A stretch of DNA of 64,000 nt, taken from NCBI GenBank assembly GCA_003049485.1, contig PYST01000076.1, forward strand, positions 8,692-72,691, given 5' to 3'. Below, one piece after another: positions 11,040-21,208 of this stretch (positions are counted from its first letter, which is position 1; the number at the start of each line of letters is the position of its first letter). The position numbers were made by a program, and so were the translations under genes. The notes under the pieces were generated by a model. It did not search any database. It was not told where the DNA came from and saw only the letters and a list, made by a program, of their open reading frames with translations. The DNA comes from Ophioceras dolichostomum. Its lineage: Eukaryota > Ascomycota > Sordariomycetes > Magnaporthales > Ophioceraceae.

Positions 11040-12197
11040 GGCAGGGGGCTAGCCACCTCGGATACCTGCCTAGCTTTTTTCTAACATTTCTTTCTCTTAC
11101 TTCTTTTTCCCTTTTGTTACAAAATTTCTTCTCTTCTTTGCCCCCCCCCCCCCCCCCNNNNNNNNNNNNNNNNNNNNNNNNNNNNNNNNNNNNNNNNNNN
11201 NNNNNNNNNNTTCTTAAAGGAAAGTTGGCCGGGTTTCGTGTGGTCGTTTTTTTCGGGATCCGGGTGGCCGCCTGGTGTTACCGGTGTGATTTGTCTCGAA
11301 GTGTCCTCGGGAGTAGATTTTGATGGAGTCTGAAACGGTGCTGGCTATCATACACTCAATCGCGATGTGGCTGGCGGAACATTTTTTTTGGACTCGCGAT
11401 GCCCCTCGCTTCTTTCTTACGTGTATCGCTAGGACAACGGGGTTTGGGTTTTGCTACGAGCATTGTCTGGATCGGGCCTGGGCTGGTTTGGATTGAAGGG
11501 GTTGTCGGCTCACGATCGCAGATGGTACGGGATAGGATGAGATAGGTGGATGGATGTAGGGGCGGACGCCTCACGACCCTTTATGATTGTATTTTCTCTC
11601 GCTCTTTTTATGAGCACATTACGATAACGACAGTCGTTTGCCATCTTAATATGGCCAAAAACTTATTTTAATTTTCGTCTAGTCGTGCAGTATCCTCACT
11701 CTCTGCTTGACCAATTTCGTGTGTGGTATTCCTGTGTGAGGTTGGGGAAGCTGCCGTCGTCGACCTACATCGTCCGCCGTCGCTCCTTCCATCTACGACA
11801 TCGGTCCGCGCACATCACTCATATCACTCACTCATCACCCGCTTCACTCCGCCCAACCGGGCATTCACTCGAGCTAGTTTGGCCAAATTACAGACCGAAG
11901 TCGGATCTTCTAGCTCAGTTCATCTTAACCATTTTCCTCCTCCTTTTTTCTTTCCCTTCCTTTCGTCTTATCCCGTTCACCCCCTTTCATTCCGCACGAG
12001 CCCGTCCTGGATATTTCATCCTTCGACTTCATTCAACCTTATCCAACGAAGGCCGTGTCACGTTTCCATCGCAAACGCGCTCGCGTTCAACATGTCATCA
12101 TCTAATTCGTTGGAGAGAAGTCATTCGGCTTTCTGACTGAAGCATCCTGTAGGACTGTGTGGTCGGGGGTCCTTCCGCACGGGTCAAACCTGTCACA
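11040..12197. other. Intergenic region and probable leader with a small uORF
   Basis: Contains the F-box 3' end, an assembly gap, and a CT-rich leader from about 11690. A 14-codon upstream frame (12092-12136, MSSSNSLERSHSAF) precedes the next gene. It is directly followed by a CTGAC branch-like signal and a TAG (12148-12152), so this segment may instead be part of a 5'-UTR intron. No other gene is seen. Confidence 0.45.
11158..11210. other. Assembly gap (53 N) after a poly-C run
   Basis: A run of 17 C is followed directly by N characters. It lies in the 3' region of the F-box gene and does not interrupt a coding sequence I support. Confidence 0.99.
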
Positions 12198-14705
12198 ATG
12201 GAGGAGGCCAGGGAGAGCAAGATTGGGGTTGGAGCCAGCTTGCCTCCTCCTCCTCCTTCTCCTCCTCCAAATACTTCTGACAGGGAGCATTTCATGGGTA
12301 GGGTCCCTGCCGCCGGCCAGGATCACAAAACCGACCTCAAGAATGTCTCCTTGAAGGCGAGGGGACCAAGCCCGATCCACAAGCACGTCGACACAACTCC
12401 CAAGCGAACGCGAGTGACGTCGACCTCGCTGATGACGCTCAGCAGCAGGACTCCTGGCGGTGGACACAGTGTTCGCGACATCATCAACCGGATCGAGAAG
12501 TCGGGCAACAAGCGCAGAAGCACCGACAGAAATGCCAGTGGAGGTAGCGCCGGCAGCAGCAACTTGCCTCCCACTACTCCAGTACGTGGCGGGCCAAGCC
12601 GGAAGACGTCTCTTGCCACGACCCCATCTCTGTCACCATCCTCCAATACAGCTGCAACCGCATCACCGTCGCCGGTCGACCTGTCAGAGAAACCACCCGA
12701 GTTCTCACTCGGCCTGCTCAACGTCAAACCGTACTTCAACGACGGGCTTTTCGGGCGCTTCACTAATAGCCACCAGCAAAAAGCGAAAGAGAATATTGCT
12801 ATTGCCTCCTCTGCTCTTCCGCCTCCTCTGCCTCCTCCTGCTTCTTCTAAGCCGCCGCTGGTTGCAGAGAAACCGGTAGAACAAGCACAACGGCGAGCAG
12901 CCCCATCGTCATCCAATCGACAAATCAGCCACCATACAACCACTTCGGCTCTTGATACGGACGAGAGTGAACCGGTCGTCCCTCAGAGACCCAGACCGAA
13001 GGAGGCAGTCAAGGTTGCCACGACTAGTGAGCACGAGCAGCACGTCCGCGAGAAGAAGACGGCCCAGGAGAAGAAACTCCTGGCGAAGAACCCAGAAAGC
13101 ACCAAGCCAACAGAGCCGAAAGATGGTGTTGCCCGACCACCACCCATTGGCCTTGGAAAAGGAGAGGTGCTCAAAGAGAGGAAGAGCAACCGAACCTTTC
13201 ACATCTACCAGCAACCCTCCTCGAATCCCTCCCTCCCGCTCGGGGCCCTGAGAACGCCACACGCCCCCAGTTTCGAGGTACCTAATAAGAAACCCGTGAG
13301 AGATGACCGCCACGGCTTTGATAGATGCAAGCCGCCGACCTCCTTCATGGGAGTAGAGGGCCTCTGCGACACCGCCGTAGTGCTCGCCGACCTAATGTCA
13401 CTGCTAGACCGATACCATCCCATCCCGCCGCCCGGAACACCATCATCAGCCACCGGCGACGACGGCGGCGGCGGTGGAGCGAAACGATCCGCACTTTTCG
13501 GCTTCGGCACTCTGACGACCTCTCCTACTATCGTCACCTTCCTCACTCCTTCTCCCTCCTCGATGACGACGATGGTCTCGACTACTACTTCTCCTGCTGC
13601 TGCTGCTACTACTACTTCTCCTCCTTATCCAGCCGCACCGACACGTCCACCCCCGCCGACCCCTACGGAATGCGACCTGTTCTGGGCCAAAGTCCGCGAC
13701 TACCTCTGGGTCTCGGATGAGGACACAGAGGCCCGCGCGCGTGTACGCCTGCTTAGGAGGGAGGCTACGCGACGCGAGAAGGCGGAGGAGGAGGACCACG
13801 CCAAGAAGAAGGAGGCCATGGAGTTAGAGGAGCATGAGCGTGAGCGTGAGCGTAACGAGGAGAAGAGTCTACTACGAGTGCGGGCCAAGGGAGAGCACGG
13901 CGGCGGCGGCGGCGGCGGTAGCCAGAAGCAGAAACTGGAAGATGGCAGCTGCCGCGATATCGACGACGGAAGCCGTCGAGCCGATCGTCTTCTGAAGCCC
14001 CTCCACCCCTCCACCAGAAGCACAATCGGCATCAGCCTAGGCCGCAGCCGAAGCCGCAGCCGAAGCCGCTTCCCACCACCACCACACGGGGGGCAGAAGA
14101 AAGACGATGATCACCACCAGAACCACCACCACCATCACCAGGAGACGAAAAACGACTACGAGGGCGGCGGTGCTAACAGCACCTTCGGCGTCGGCTTCGG
14201 CAGTTTCGGCGTCTTCAATATTGACGACGCCGGTCTGCTACATCAACTTGCCGCCTCGTCCTCCTCGTCCTCCTCTTCCTCTTCCTTTCCCTTCGCTGCT
14301 GCAAGCAGCAGAAACGCGGCGTCGGCGTCTGCGTCGGCGTCAGCGTCGTCGCGGAAGAGGTCCCCGGTGCGCAAGTCCGCACTCGTCGCGCCGCTGAGAC
14401 CCGCTCCTCCTGCACCGCCGCCGCCACCACCATACCCTCCTCCTCCTGCAAAGGGCCGCCTGCCGCCGCCGCTGACGCCGACGCCGCGGCGCAAGGTGTC
14501 TGATGCGTCTTCGACGCGGGCGGTCGTTATGGGTGGTGGTGGTGATGCTGCTGCTGCTGATGAGACGAGCGAGCGGTTTTTTCTGGGGGACTCTGGTAGC
14601 GGTAATAGTAGTAGTAGCAGTGGTGGGAGGAGGGGGAAGGGGAAGGCGCAGCAGAGGAGTGTGGCCAGGCATTTTGGGGGACCACCTGGGCAGGGCTGGC
14701 TTTGA
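12198..14705 (+). CDS. Large, mostly disordered conserved-type protein of unknown function
   Basis: An intronless frame of 835 residues, starting at the first ATG of the frame (12198). I do not recognise a named domain. The N-terminal half is rich in Ser, Pro, Lys and Arg, with a short non-repetitive block near residues 165-200 (EFSLGLLNVKPYFNDGLFGRF). The most protein-like stretch is near residues 390-415 (CDTAVVLADLMSLLDRYHPI), together with a block near 505-600 that reads DLFWAKVRDYLWVSDEDTEA and continues into a highly charged Arg/Glu helix, probably coiled coil. These two blocks could form a small folded core. The rest contains Gly, His, Ser and Pro runs. The gene follows the F-box gene on the same strand. 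Confidence in the gene is good; function is unknown. Confidence 0.72.
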   Translation: MEEARESKIGVGASLPPPPPSPPPNTSDREHFMGRVPAAGQDHKTDLKNVSLKARGPSPIHKHVDTTPKRTRVTSTSLMTLSSRTPGGGHSVRDIINRIEKSGNKRRSTDRNASGGSAGSSNLPPTTPVRGGPSRKTSLATTPSLSPSSNTAATASPSPVDLSEKPPEFSLGLLNVKPYFNDGLFGRFTNSHQQKAKENIAIASSALPPPLPPPASSKPPLVAEKPVEQAQRRAAPSSSNRQISHHTTTSALDTDESEPVVPQRPRPKEAVKVATTSEHEQHVREKKTAQEKKLLAKNPESTKPTEPKDGVARPPPIGLGKGEVLKERKSNRTFHIYQQPSSNPSLPLGALRTPHAPSFEVPNKKPVRDDRHGFDRCKPPTSFMGVEGLCDTAVVLADLMSLLDRYHPIPPPGTPSSATGDDGGGGGAKRSALFGFGTLTTSPTIVTFLTPSPSSMTTMVSTTTSPAAAATTTSPPYPAAPTRPPPPTPTECDLFWAKVRDYLWVSDEDTEARARVRLLRREATRREKAEEEDHAKKKEAMELEEHERERERNEEKSLLRVRAKGEHGGGGGGGSQKQKLEDGSCRDIDDGSRRADRLLKPLHPSTRSTIGISLGRSRSRSRSRFPPPPHGGQKKDDDHHQNHHHHHQETKNDYEGGGANSTFGVGFGSFGVFNIDDAGLLHQLAASSSSSSSSSSFPFAAASSRNAASASASASASSRKRSPVRKSALVAPLRPAPPAPPPPPPYPPPPAKGRLPPPLTPTPRRKVSDASSTRAVVMGGGGDAAAADETSERFFLGDSGSGNSSSSSGGRRGKGKAQQRSVARHFGGPPGQGWL

Positions 14706-15553
14706 TGGATGGATGGAGAGCCGAGATGGAAAACGGGTTGTTGCTTGGTTGCTAAGAGAGAGGGAGGACGGAGTGTTGTAAGAGTATGACGGCGTGGCAG
14801 GTCGAGACAGGAGACTGGCCTACTTTCCAGCAGGAAGGTCGTTGATTTCCATGGCTTGTTTTGTTGATCTTCGATGTTTTGAGAACTACTCGGGGGCTCC
14901 TAGGCGCGATATCTGTTTCTCATAGCTTGGAGATATATGGCTGGGGCGAGGAGCCACTCACTCTGTTGTTATTCGCGATTTTGCGATGCAATAATAATGG
15001 CGAGCGAGCGAACTACTTAGTTTTCGGGACTGATTCACTAGGCTGACGGACTGGACTGCTTTGGTGAAGGCTGTATCAACGCCCTTCTTCTGGCTTGTGT
15101 GCAGTATCACATCGCCTAGCGCGTATGATCGCTTGTCTACATATGTACACCTACGGGCAGCAAGCTTCCATTCGTCAGATACTACATCGCCTAACCCATC
15201 TGCGAGATCGAAGAGACATACCAGTTTCAGTCTGCTTGGTCAAACTTGCTGAGATAGATACCTCGTGGACCACGGCACTCACTCATTCGGCAACATCAGA
15301 GAGAGATTAAGGTCTGGTAGGACCTCGAATTCGAACTGGACCCCAACGCGAAAGTAGATTAGGCTCAACCAGGAAAAAACACGGTTAGGGAGGCCCATAG
15401 ACTATTCATACAAGGTCGTCGTGCTCCATGTCGTCGTCGACCCTGTACTGACAACCTTGGTACATACCTATCTACTAGTTACCGAGGTACACGAGCTTAA
15501 CCAGCCCCTTACTCACTCACCCATTCTCCCACCATCGCAAAACCCATCATCAT
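14706..15553. other. Intergenic region between convergent genes
   Basis: The flanking genes converge here, so it should hold two 3' UTRs. I see scattered TAGGTA-like motifs near 15465-15490 and no supported gene. Confidence 0.5.
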
Positions 15554-17216
15554 CTATCTCCTCCCCTTAGCAGCCATCCTCTTACTCTTCCCCAACCTAG
15601 GCGTCTTACCACCCCCTCCGCCTCCACCAAAAGACTTCCCCTTCATCCTGCCGGCGCTGAAGCCGCTGAGGTCCCCGGCGCTCATGGCGTCTCCGGACTT
15701 GCTGTTGCGCTTACGGCCGCCGAAGCCGAACTTCTGGTCCTTCTTTTGGCGCTTGTTGGCCCGACTCCTGTCACTACTACTATTGCCTCCCTTGCTGTTG
15801 TTACCTCCTGCTTTGCTGTGGCTCTTGAGCTCGCGGTCGACGGCCACGTCGAAGAGGTCTGCTTCGCGGGCGGGGAGCTCGGCTGAAGATTCTTGGCGCT
15901 CTGTGTGTTGTTGTTGCAACGGATAATGGTAATTAGCGAAGTTGAAGGAAGGAAGGGTTTTTTTTGTTGATTTGTTGTCGCTTTTAAGAGAGGAAGGATA
16001 GGGAGCGGCGGGAAGGGTAGGGTAGCAGTAGGGTAGGATAGCAAGCACTCCACTCACTCCGCTTCAAGCTCTTGATCTTCTCCAACGTATCCTTCTTCGC
16101 CTTCGCCCTCTCCTGCATCTTCGCGACCTGGACCTGCTTCCCGAACTTCTTGAGGTCCCTCAGCTTGCGCGCCTCGGCCGCCGCCTTCTTGGCCGTGGCG
16201 TCCTCCACGAGCTTGGCCTTCACCTTCTCCATGTGGTCGTCCGCTTTCACCATCTCGGCGAAGTAGTCCCCCGGTCTCGAGAAGGGCACCTTCTCGGCGC
16301 GCAGCAGGGCGCGCGCCTTCTTGGCTGCCTCGAGGCTTTGGGAGTAGAGGGCCAGCTCGCGGCTCAGGTCGTCCGAGACGTCCGGTATGGAGTCCTCTGT
16401 GGGCGCGCTCGAGACGACGGACATGTGCGAGGCGAAGGTCGCGCGGGACGAGGTGGTGTCGAGGGCGATGCGCTTCAGGGAGGCGAGGAGGGCAGTGGTG
16501 TTGTTGATCGTTAAGCGCTGGTGCCGGATGAGGTCGTCTTTTTCCTCCTCAGGGAGGTCTTCGAGGTCACTCATGGGGATGTCCTCGTCTTCTTCCTCTT
16601 CGTCGTCCTCTTCTTCACCGTCGTCGTCGTCGCCTTTGCTCGCTGCTATAGTGGTGGTCTCCTTGGAAGAATTCGACTTCTTGTCTTTTGTCTTCTGATC
16701 ACCACCGCCGCTAGCCTTTTCTGATGCGGGCTTCTTGGACCGGGTGACCTTCTCCTCCATTTCCACCTCGGAGTCGGACGAGTCTGAATCCTCCAGAGCA
16801 CCGAAGTCGAGCTAGTTGCGACAGAAAAAGGTCAGAATATTTTGCGCCTGCTAACCAGCGGGATGTAAGGAGTTTCTTCGCCTCCGCGTACTACGAACCC
16901 TGTCTTCATCATCCTCGTCGTCTTCGTCGGATGACTCCTCAGCTTCTAGATCCAGAAGCCCATTTCCCGTTTCCAGCTCGTCATCGTCATCCTCTTCCTC
17001 GTCCTCATCCTCCCACTCATCCTCTTCTTCTTCATCCTCCTCTTCCTCTTTCGCAGCCGGGGCAGGTGGTGCTGCCCCACGACCACTGGTTCTGCTCTTG
17101 GCCTTCTTCTCCTTCTCCTTCAACGCAGCCTTGACCTTGCGCTTTTCCTTGATTTTCTTGAAGTCAATACCCTTCTCAGCCGCGAGGGCGAGCTTCAATT
17201 TCGATTTGGTGACCAT
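15554..17216 (-). CDS. EBP2: rRNA-processing protein EBP2
   Basis: Three exons, 16899-17216, 16058-16811 and 15554-15900, encode 472 residues. EBP2 is a nucleolar factor needed for 27S pre-rRNA processing and 60S subunit assembly. The start MVTKSKLKLALAAEKGID is followed by a Lys-rich helix, two long acidic runs (about 60-105 and 150-170) and the EBP2 core, recognised by a Leu/Ala/Lys-rich helix with the family stretch RAEKVPFSRPGDYFAEMVK. A predicted coiled coil then leads into a C-terminal Lys/Arg/Gly-rich nucleolar tail containing FGFGGRKR and ending GKSKRMAAKGRR. Intron 1 uses a less common GTTCGT donor with a CTGAC branch and TAG acceptor. Intron 2 is GTGAGT...ACACAG. Frame and family similarity agree across both junctions. 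An in-frame ATG at 17369 lies upstream but gives no EBP2-like sequence. Confidence 0.93.
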
Positions 17217-18333
17217 CTTTGCCGTCCGTAGTCGGTCCAGGAACGAGAATTTGGCGCGGGTTTGGATTTTTACGAGTGACGGAAGTCCTCTCCGCAACTT
17301 TTTTTTTTCTTTGGCGGGATAGCTAATTCTGCCAGAATGCCCCACTCTTATCCGCAAAGATTCGCTCACCGCCCTGATATTGGTGGGTCCACAAGTACCT
17401 TTGTACCTTTCTCACGACCACAAGACCCTTGGTTCATCCTCTCATCCTCCCCCTACCCGCTGTCAGAAGGCTGTCAAATGCTGATGTAGTCCAATTCGAT
17501 CATGTATCTGAACATCCCGCTTGCTTTATCTATCAACCGACCCTCCAATCGACCTGGAGAAGGATTGGGGAAGATCAAGTGAGCCCTTCAATCGACCGGG
17601 CGACTTCAGGGGCAATCAAGGGGCTACTCCTTCTCCCATCATAATGTCTTTGCCTCAGAAGTTCTTCAACGATTCCTCGGTGCCCGAAGAGGATTTGTCT
17701 CACGGTGCAGGAACTTTTTGGGCATACTGTATGTAGTGTCAACTGTTCCAAATATTGGAGAGCATGGGTATTATATTCCTCAATCACCTCTTTGCGCAAG
17801 GCAGGTCAGGATCGTTCATCACGCACAGGCAGTCATGGTCACTCGCACCAAGAAAGCTCATCCATCACACATACAGACAATCACACACTCTATGCGATAC
17901 AAGAGATTGCCGCAAAAGTCTTCGTTGTATTGAGATTCTAGCGGTTGTTTTCGCTTGTGCTGTAGAAGCTAGTTCCTATATAGGTACCGAGACAGGTATA
18001 CAACAACACACCCCCTTTTCAACTATACAACACATCCTCTATCCAGAAAGTTCAGGAAAAAACAATAAAAAGAACAGGAAACGAAAATTTGCTTGCAAAA
18101 ACCTGGCCAGTGAGTCCGCATGTCGCAAGTTTCGAGTTCCCGTCCGTTAATGGGGGAAATGCATGCGCGGGGAGGAAGGATGTGAGTCCGTCCTCCCCAA
18201 AAGAAGAGAATTTCGCGTTGTGAGAGATGGTGAGATGCGGGTTGGGGTGACTGGTGGTTGCCCGATGGTGTTGTCGTTTTGGGGGGCTCGGGGCTTTTTC
18301 ATGTGTATGTCTGCGCGAACGAGGTGTGCGTGT

Positions 18334-18406
<73 letters not shown>

Positions 18407-18751
18407 GGAGAGCTGGCTGCCGAGTTGTCGAGCTTGACTGACTTTCTTCTACCAGAGTCTCAGTGCTGACTCTGGTGGATGAATGTGCTAGGTTGAGAGG
18501 ACCGTTCGGTTTGGAGAGTCTTGCCATCGTATCGTGTGTGTGAGAGAGGGCTTGGAGCCGGGATAGATGGTTTGTGTGTCGTGGGCGACTGCTTTCTTGA
18601 AAGAGAGAGGCATAATCTTCGGGGAGACTGGCAGATGTCCCTCTGATGGGCCCAACCGACTGGTAAGGCAGACAGGTAGGTAGGTAGGTATGTAGGTGTG
18701 TGCCTGAGCCCCTGGAGGGGATCCTCGTTCGCGGGCGCCGCTGAAGGGTAT
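17217..18751. other. Intergenic region between EBP2 and the pheromone gene
   Basis: Both flanking genes are on the minus strand. The right part should be the 3' UTR of the pheromone gene, and related pheromone transcripts in other fungi have long UTRs. A 30-codon plus-strand frame (17644-17736) is present but matches nothing I know. The TG microsatellite is listed separately. Confidence 0.45.
18324..18406. repeat. (TG)n microsatellite
   Basis: About 80 bases of nearly perfect TG dinucleotides, broken by single changes (GC near 18329, TATG near 18337, TC near 18378). It lies about 350 bp downstream of the pheromone stop codon, probably in or just past its 3' UTR. Length variation between strains is likely. 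Confidence 0.97.
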
Positions 18752-18823
18752 TTACATGACGACGCAGTAGGTGGAACCCGAGTAGGCAACGGGGGGCTTG
18801 GGGACGGACTGGGTGGAAGGCAT
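18752..18823 (-). CDS. Farnesylated lipopeptide mating pheromone precursor (a-factor-like)
   Basis: A 23-codon frame that is easy to miss. The peptide begins MPSTQSVPKPPV, continues with AYSGST, and ends YCVVM. CVVM is a CAAX box: the Cys would be farnesylated, VVM removed and the Cys carboxyl-methylated. The mature lipopeptide would be the last few residues before the Cys, and the Pro/Ser-rich N-terminus would be removed. Size, MPST start and YCVVM end are those of the mfa-1 type pheromone precursors of Neurospora and relatives, which act on the Ste3-type receptor of the opposite mating type. The ATG sits in a good context (GCCAATATGCC) and a TATA box lies about 140 bp upstream. The flanks have the long non-coding layout expected of this gene. 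Chance occurrence of so complete a match is unlikely, but expression is not shown. Confidence 0.92.
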   Translation of the reverse strand: MPSTQSVPKPPVAYSGSTYCVVM

Positions 18824-18961
18824 ATTGGCGGTGGTGGTTTAAGCTGAAGCTTAAGTTGTGCTTGAGAGAGTCTTCTGTTGGAGGTCTTGCGAGAGAGCTG
18901 TTGTCGTTGCTGATGGAAAAAGGAGAGAGAGGAGGCAGGGCGACTGGGGAAGACGACGAGA

Positions 18962-18969
18962 TATTTATA
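18962..18969 (-). promoter_or_regulatory. TATA box of the pheromone precursor gene
   Basis: TATAAATA on the minus strand, about 140 bp upstream of the pheromone ATG. The CT-rich sequence between it and the ATG looks like a 5' UTR. The assignment is by position and sequence only. Confidence 0.55.
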
Positions 18970-19711
18970 ATAGTTCAGGAGAGTAGAAACCTCTGAGTTG
19001 AAGCTCACGATCCATTGTTGGGGGCAGAAAGTAGCCGCTCAGCTGTTCGCCTCCTCCTTAGTATTGTTCCCCTGGAGAAAGAAACGCCAAGGCAAGGGCG
19101 TCCTGGAGGTCTGGCCATGTGAAGGACCTCCAACCGGCGTGACTCCATATGGTACTTTCCATAAAGGGGGCCGGGTCGCCGCCTACCTGGTGAGGAGATC
19201 ACAGTAAGCCGTCTCATCTAGTCTCGTCACATATTCGCGGCCTCATCACGCTCGTATCGTGCAGCTGCATGTTGGGACCCTGCTCTGCTTTCGTTGATGT
19301 AAGGGTCTCCCTAGGTGCACCCGAAGCTGTATGCCTTCTTTCTATCTAAGAACGCAAGGAAGCAAGTTGAAGCCATCATCTAACGCAATTCGTCAGGAAA
19401 CATTCATGCAGAGACCATGCTAGAGTTTGATGTTATTGTCTCGCTGATTAAGAATGTTCCATCTCTCCACTCTTGGGACGTGATGAAGTGCAGGACTGAC
19501 TGCAGAGACACATGAACGAACCCTCACGGGACATCAACGACTGCCCTCCTGGAATCGCCGATATGTGAGGGACTTCTAGAGGATTGCCTCTTTCGATATT
19601 AGCACCATCATAAGGACCTCTGGTCTCTTTGACGAGGTCTTTAGGAGATTAGGAGGCCCCGGCGCTAAGGGCGATGGTGTTGATATTGTTCCTCACCCCT
19701 TGTTATGTGCC

Positions 19712-19768
19712 CCTTAGTATTGTTCTCCTGCCTTAGTATTGTTCTCCTGCCTTAGTATTGTTCTCGCG
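19712..19768. repeat. Tandem 19-bp repeat, three copies
   Basis: The unit CCTTAGTATTGTTCTCCTG is repeated head to tail at 19712, 19731 and 19750; the last copy ends in CGCG instead of CCTG. A single related copy lies at 19056. Confidence 0.95.
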
Positions 19769-20530
19769 CCCAGCCCCTTGCCACGCTGAGAAAGGAGCCG
19801 TCGGGCACCCCAGCAAAGAAACGGTCCCGAACAGAGAACCGCACTGCATGCTCTCAGGACTACGCAAGATAAGGCAAAGCGGCGAGCGAGGAAGGACGTC
19901 TTGTTTAGGTTGCCTGCAGCCTTTGTCGGCACAACATTGTTTGAAGAAAAAGGACCATCCCCAGGCGAGTGAGTGCACTTCTTGATATTGTGGGGCTTAG
20001 TATTGTTGTTGGGAGCCCAAGCCCGCCAAGAAGAGCTGTTGATATTGTGCTCATTGAAAGCGTGAGGCACGCACACACGAATACAGGAGGATACGGGGCT
20101 ATCACAAGCCAACTGACGAGAAGAGCCCGTTCCCCAATGCAAAGTCCAATGCATGGAACTATCCTTTAGCCTTTTGAGTCATCAGGCTAGAAAAAGGCCC
20201 CATCATCATACCTCAGAGCAGAAGAAGTTCCTTCAGAACCGAGTGAAAGGCAACCTGTCATATGAGCTCGCAATGGCATCGTTAGCGAAAGCTAATTTCT
20301 CTTCACAAGGCCCGAGTGCTCAGGAGAAGACCAGGAGGGCCCGGGTCAGGGCCAGATCTTTGGAATGTGAAATCCAATCCAGAGGCAGGTCCCTGACCAG
20401 GAGGAGGGGGGAGTTCTCAAGCTACCCCTCCTCCTCATCACTCCCAGCCGATCATCAAGCAGGCCAGGTATGTAGGTCGACGGAGTGAGGCAGATCGGTT
20501 ACTCAGAACGTGACTGCAAAAAACCAAAAC

Positions 20531-21208
20531 TCACCATTTCCCCTTCAGCGTAATAACCACCCACGGCGCCCCCTGCTCATCAACCTCCTTCTCCACCTTC
20601 GTATTGAAGCAGATCGCGCTCATGATCCCATCCCCGAACTTCTCGTTCAGCACCGCCTTGTACGCGTACCCGTAGTTCTGCACTATCTCGTACAGCCTGT
20701 AGATGAGCGGCTCGACGGGCGGCATGGGCCCCGCCCGTCCCCTGTCCGGGAAGCCAGACGCGATGGAGGCCGCCGTGAGCTCCTCGCGGGGTATGCGCAG
20801 CAGCTCCGAGAGCTTGGCCGCGTCTTCGTCCGACGCCGTGGCCTGCCCGTAGAAGAGCGCCGCGACGGCCACCTCGCTGCGGCCCAGGGCCTGCGCGATG
20901 GACTCGAAGGTCAGGCCCGCTGCGGACTTGGCGGCGAAGAGCGTTTGCGAGTACGAGGGGAGCCGGTCGACTATGGAGTCCTGAGAGAGAGAGAGGGTTT
21001 GCACGAGGGCGAGTGATGAGCATGCATGCAGAGTTGGGTGGTGGTGGTGGTGACGATGATGGCACGTGAGGGAGGGGGAGACGTTTGGTCGGGGATACCG
21101 GTGTTCTGGTACGGCAAGAACGCATGAACGGGGGGAGGATGAAGCGTGGGGATGTCACTCCTTCACCGATACGCGTACATCCAAGGTGGCAAGTCGTGGT
21201 TGAGACAT
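20531..21208 (-). CDS. cynS: Cyanate hydratase (cyanase)
   Basis: Two exons, 21179-21208 and 20531-20980, encode 159 residues. Cyanase converts cyanate and bicarbonate to ammonia and CO2 (via carbamate), detoxifying cyanate and releasing nitrogen. Exon 1 encodes MSQPRLATLD. Its splice (GTACGC donor, CTCTCTCAG acceptor) joins the N-terminal helical domain, which contains TFESIAQALGRSEVAVAALF. The catalytic C-terminal domain is highly conserved: PLIYRLYEIVQNYGYAYKAV supplies the active-site Arg and Glu, and GDGIMSAICF the Ser. The downstream ATG at 21004 lies inside the intron and should not be used. The protein stops right after ITLKGKW, whereas relatives usually have four to six more residues. 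A GTGAGT donor-like sequence overlaps the stop, so a short last exon may have been lost or missed. Confidence 0.92.

Larger units (their letters stand above)
18824..20530. other. Non-coding region with recurrent TAGTATTGTT motifs
   Basis: Lies between the pheromone promoter and the cyanase 3' end. It carries about eight copies of a TTAGTATTGTT / TTGATATTGT motif (19056, 19679, 19712, 19731, 19750, 19985, 19998, 20038) and differs in feel from neighbouring DNA. Open frames here (for example 19714-20154 minus and 20153-20488 plus) are not recognised. It may be a decayed mobile-element remnant, but no terminal repeats or transposase signature were seen. Confidence 0.4.

Noticed and set aside
12092..12136. 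14-codon upstream frame before the large disordered protein
   Set aside because: Kept only as a note, because adjacent branch-point and acceptor signals suggest it may be intronic.
17644..17736. 30-codon plus-strand ATG frame upstream of EBP2
   Set aside because: Has a proper ATG but no recognisable motif, unlike the pheromone gene; length is within chance expectation.
18324..18406. Repeat array as a possible CRISPR or satellite structure
   Set aside because: It is a simple TG dinucleotide microsatellite in a eukaryotic genome; there are no spacers.
20153..20488. 111-codon plus-strand frame as a transposase fragment
   Set aside because: Basic and helical-looking, but without any catalytic or DNA-binding signature I can name; overlaps the non-coding repeat region.
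20510..20536. A 27-nt intron (GTGAGT...GCAG) to extend cyanase
   Set aside because: Too short for a fungal spliceosomal intron, and the resulting tail is not cyanase-like.
20531..21004. Cyanase starting at the ATG at 21004
   Set aside because: That ATG lies within an intron with a clear CTCTCAG acceptor; the spliced start MSQPRLATLD fits the family better.
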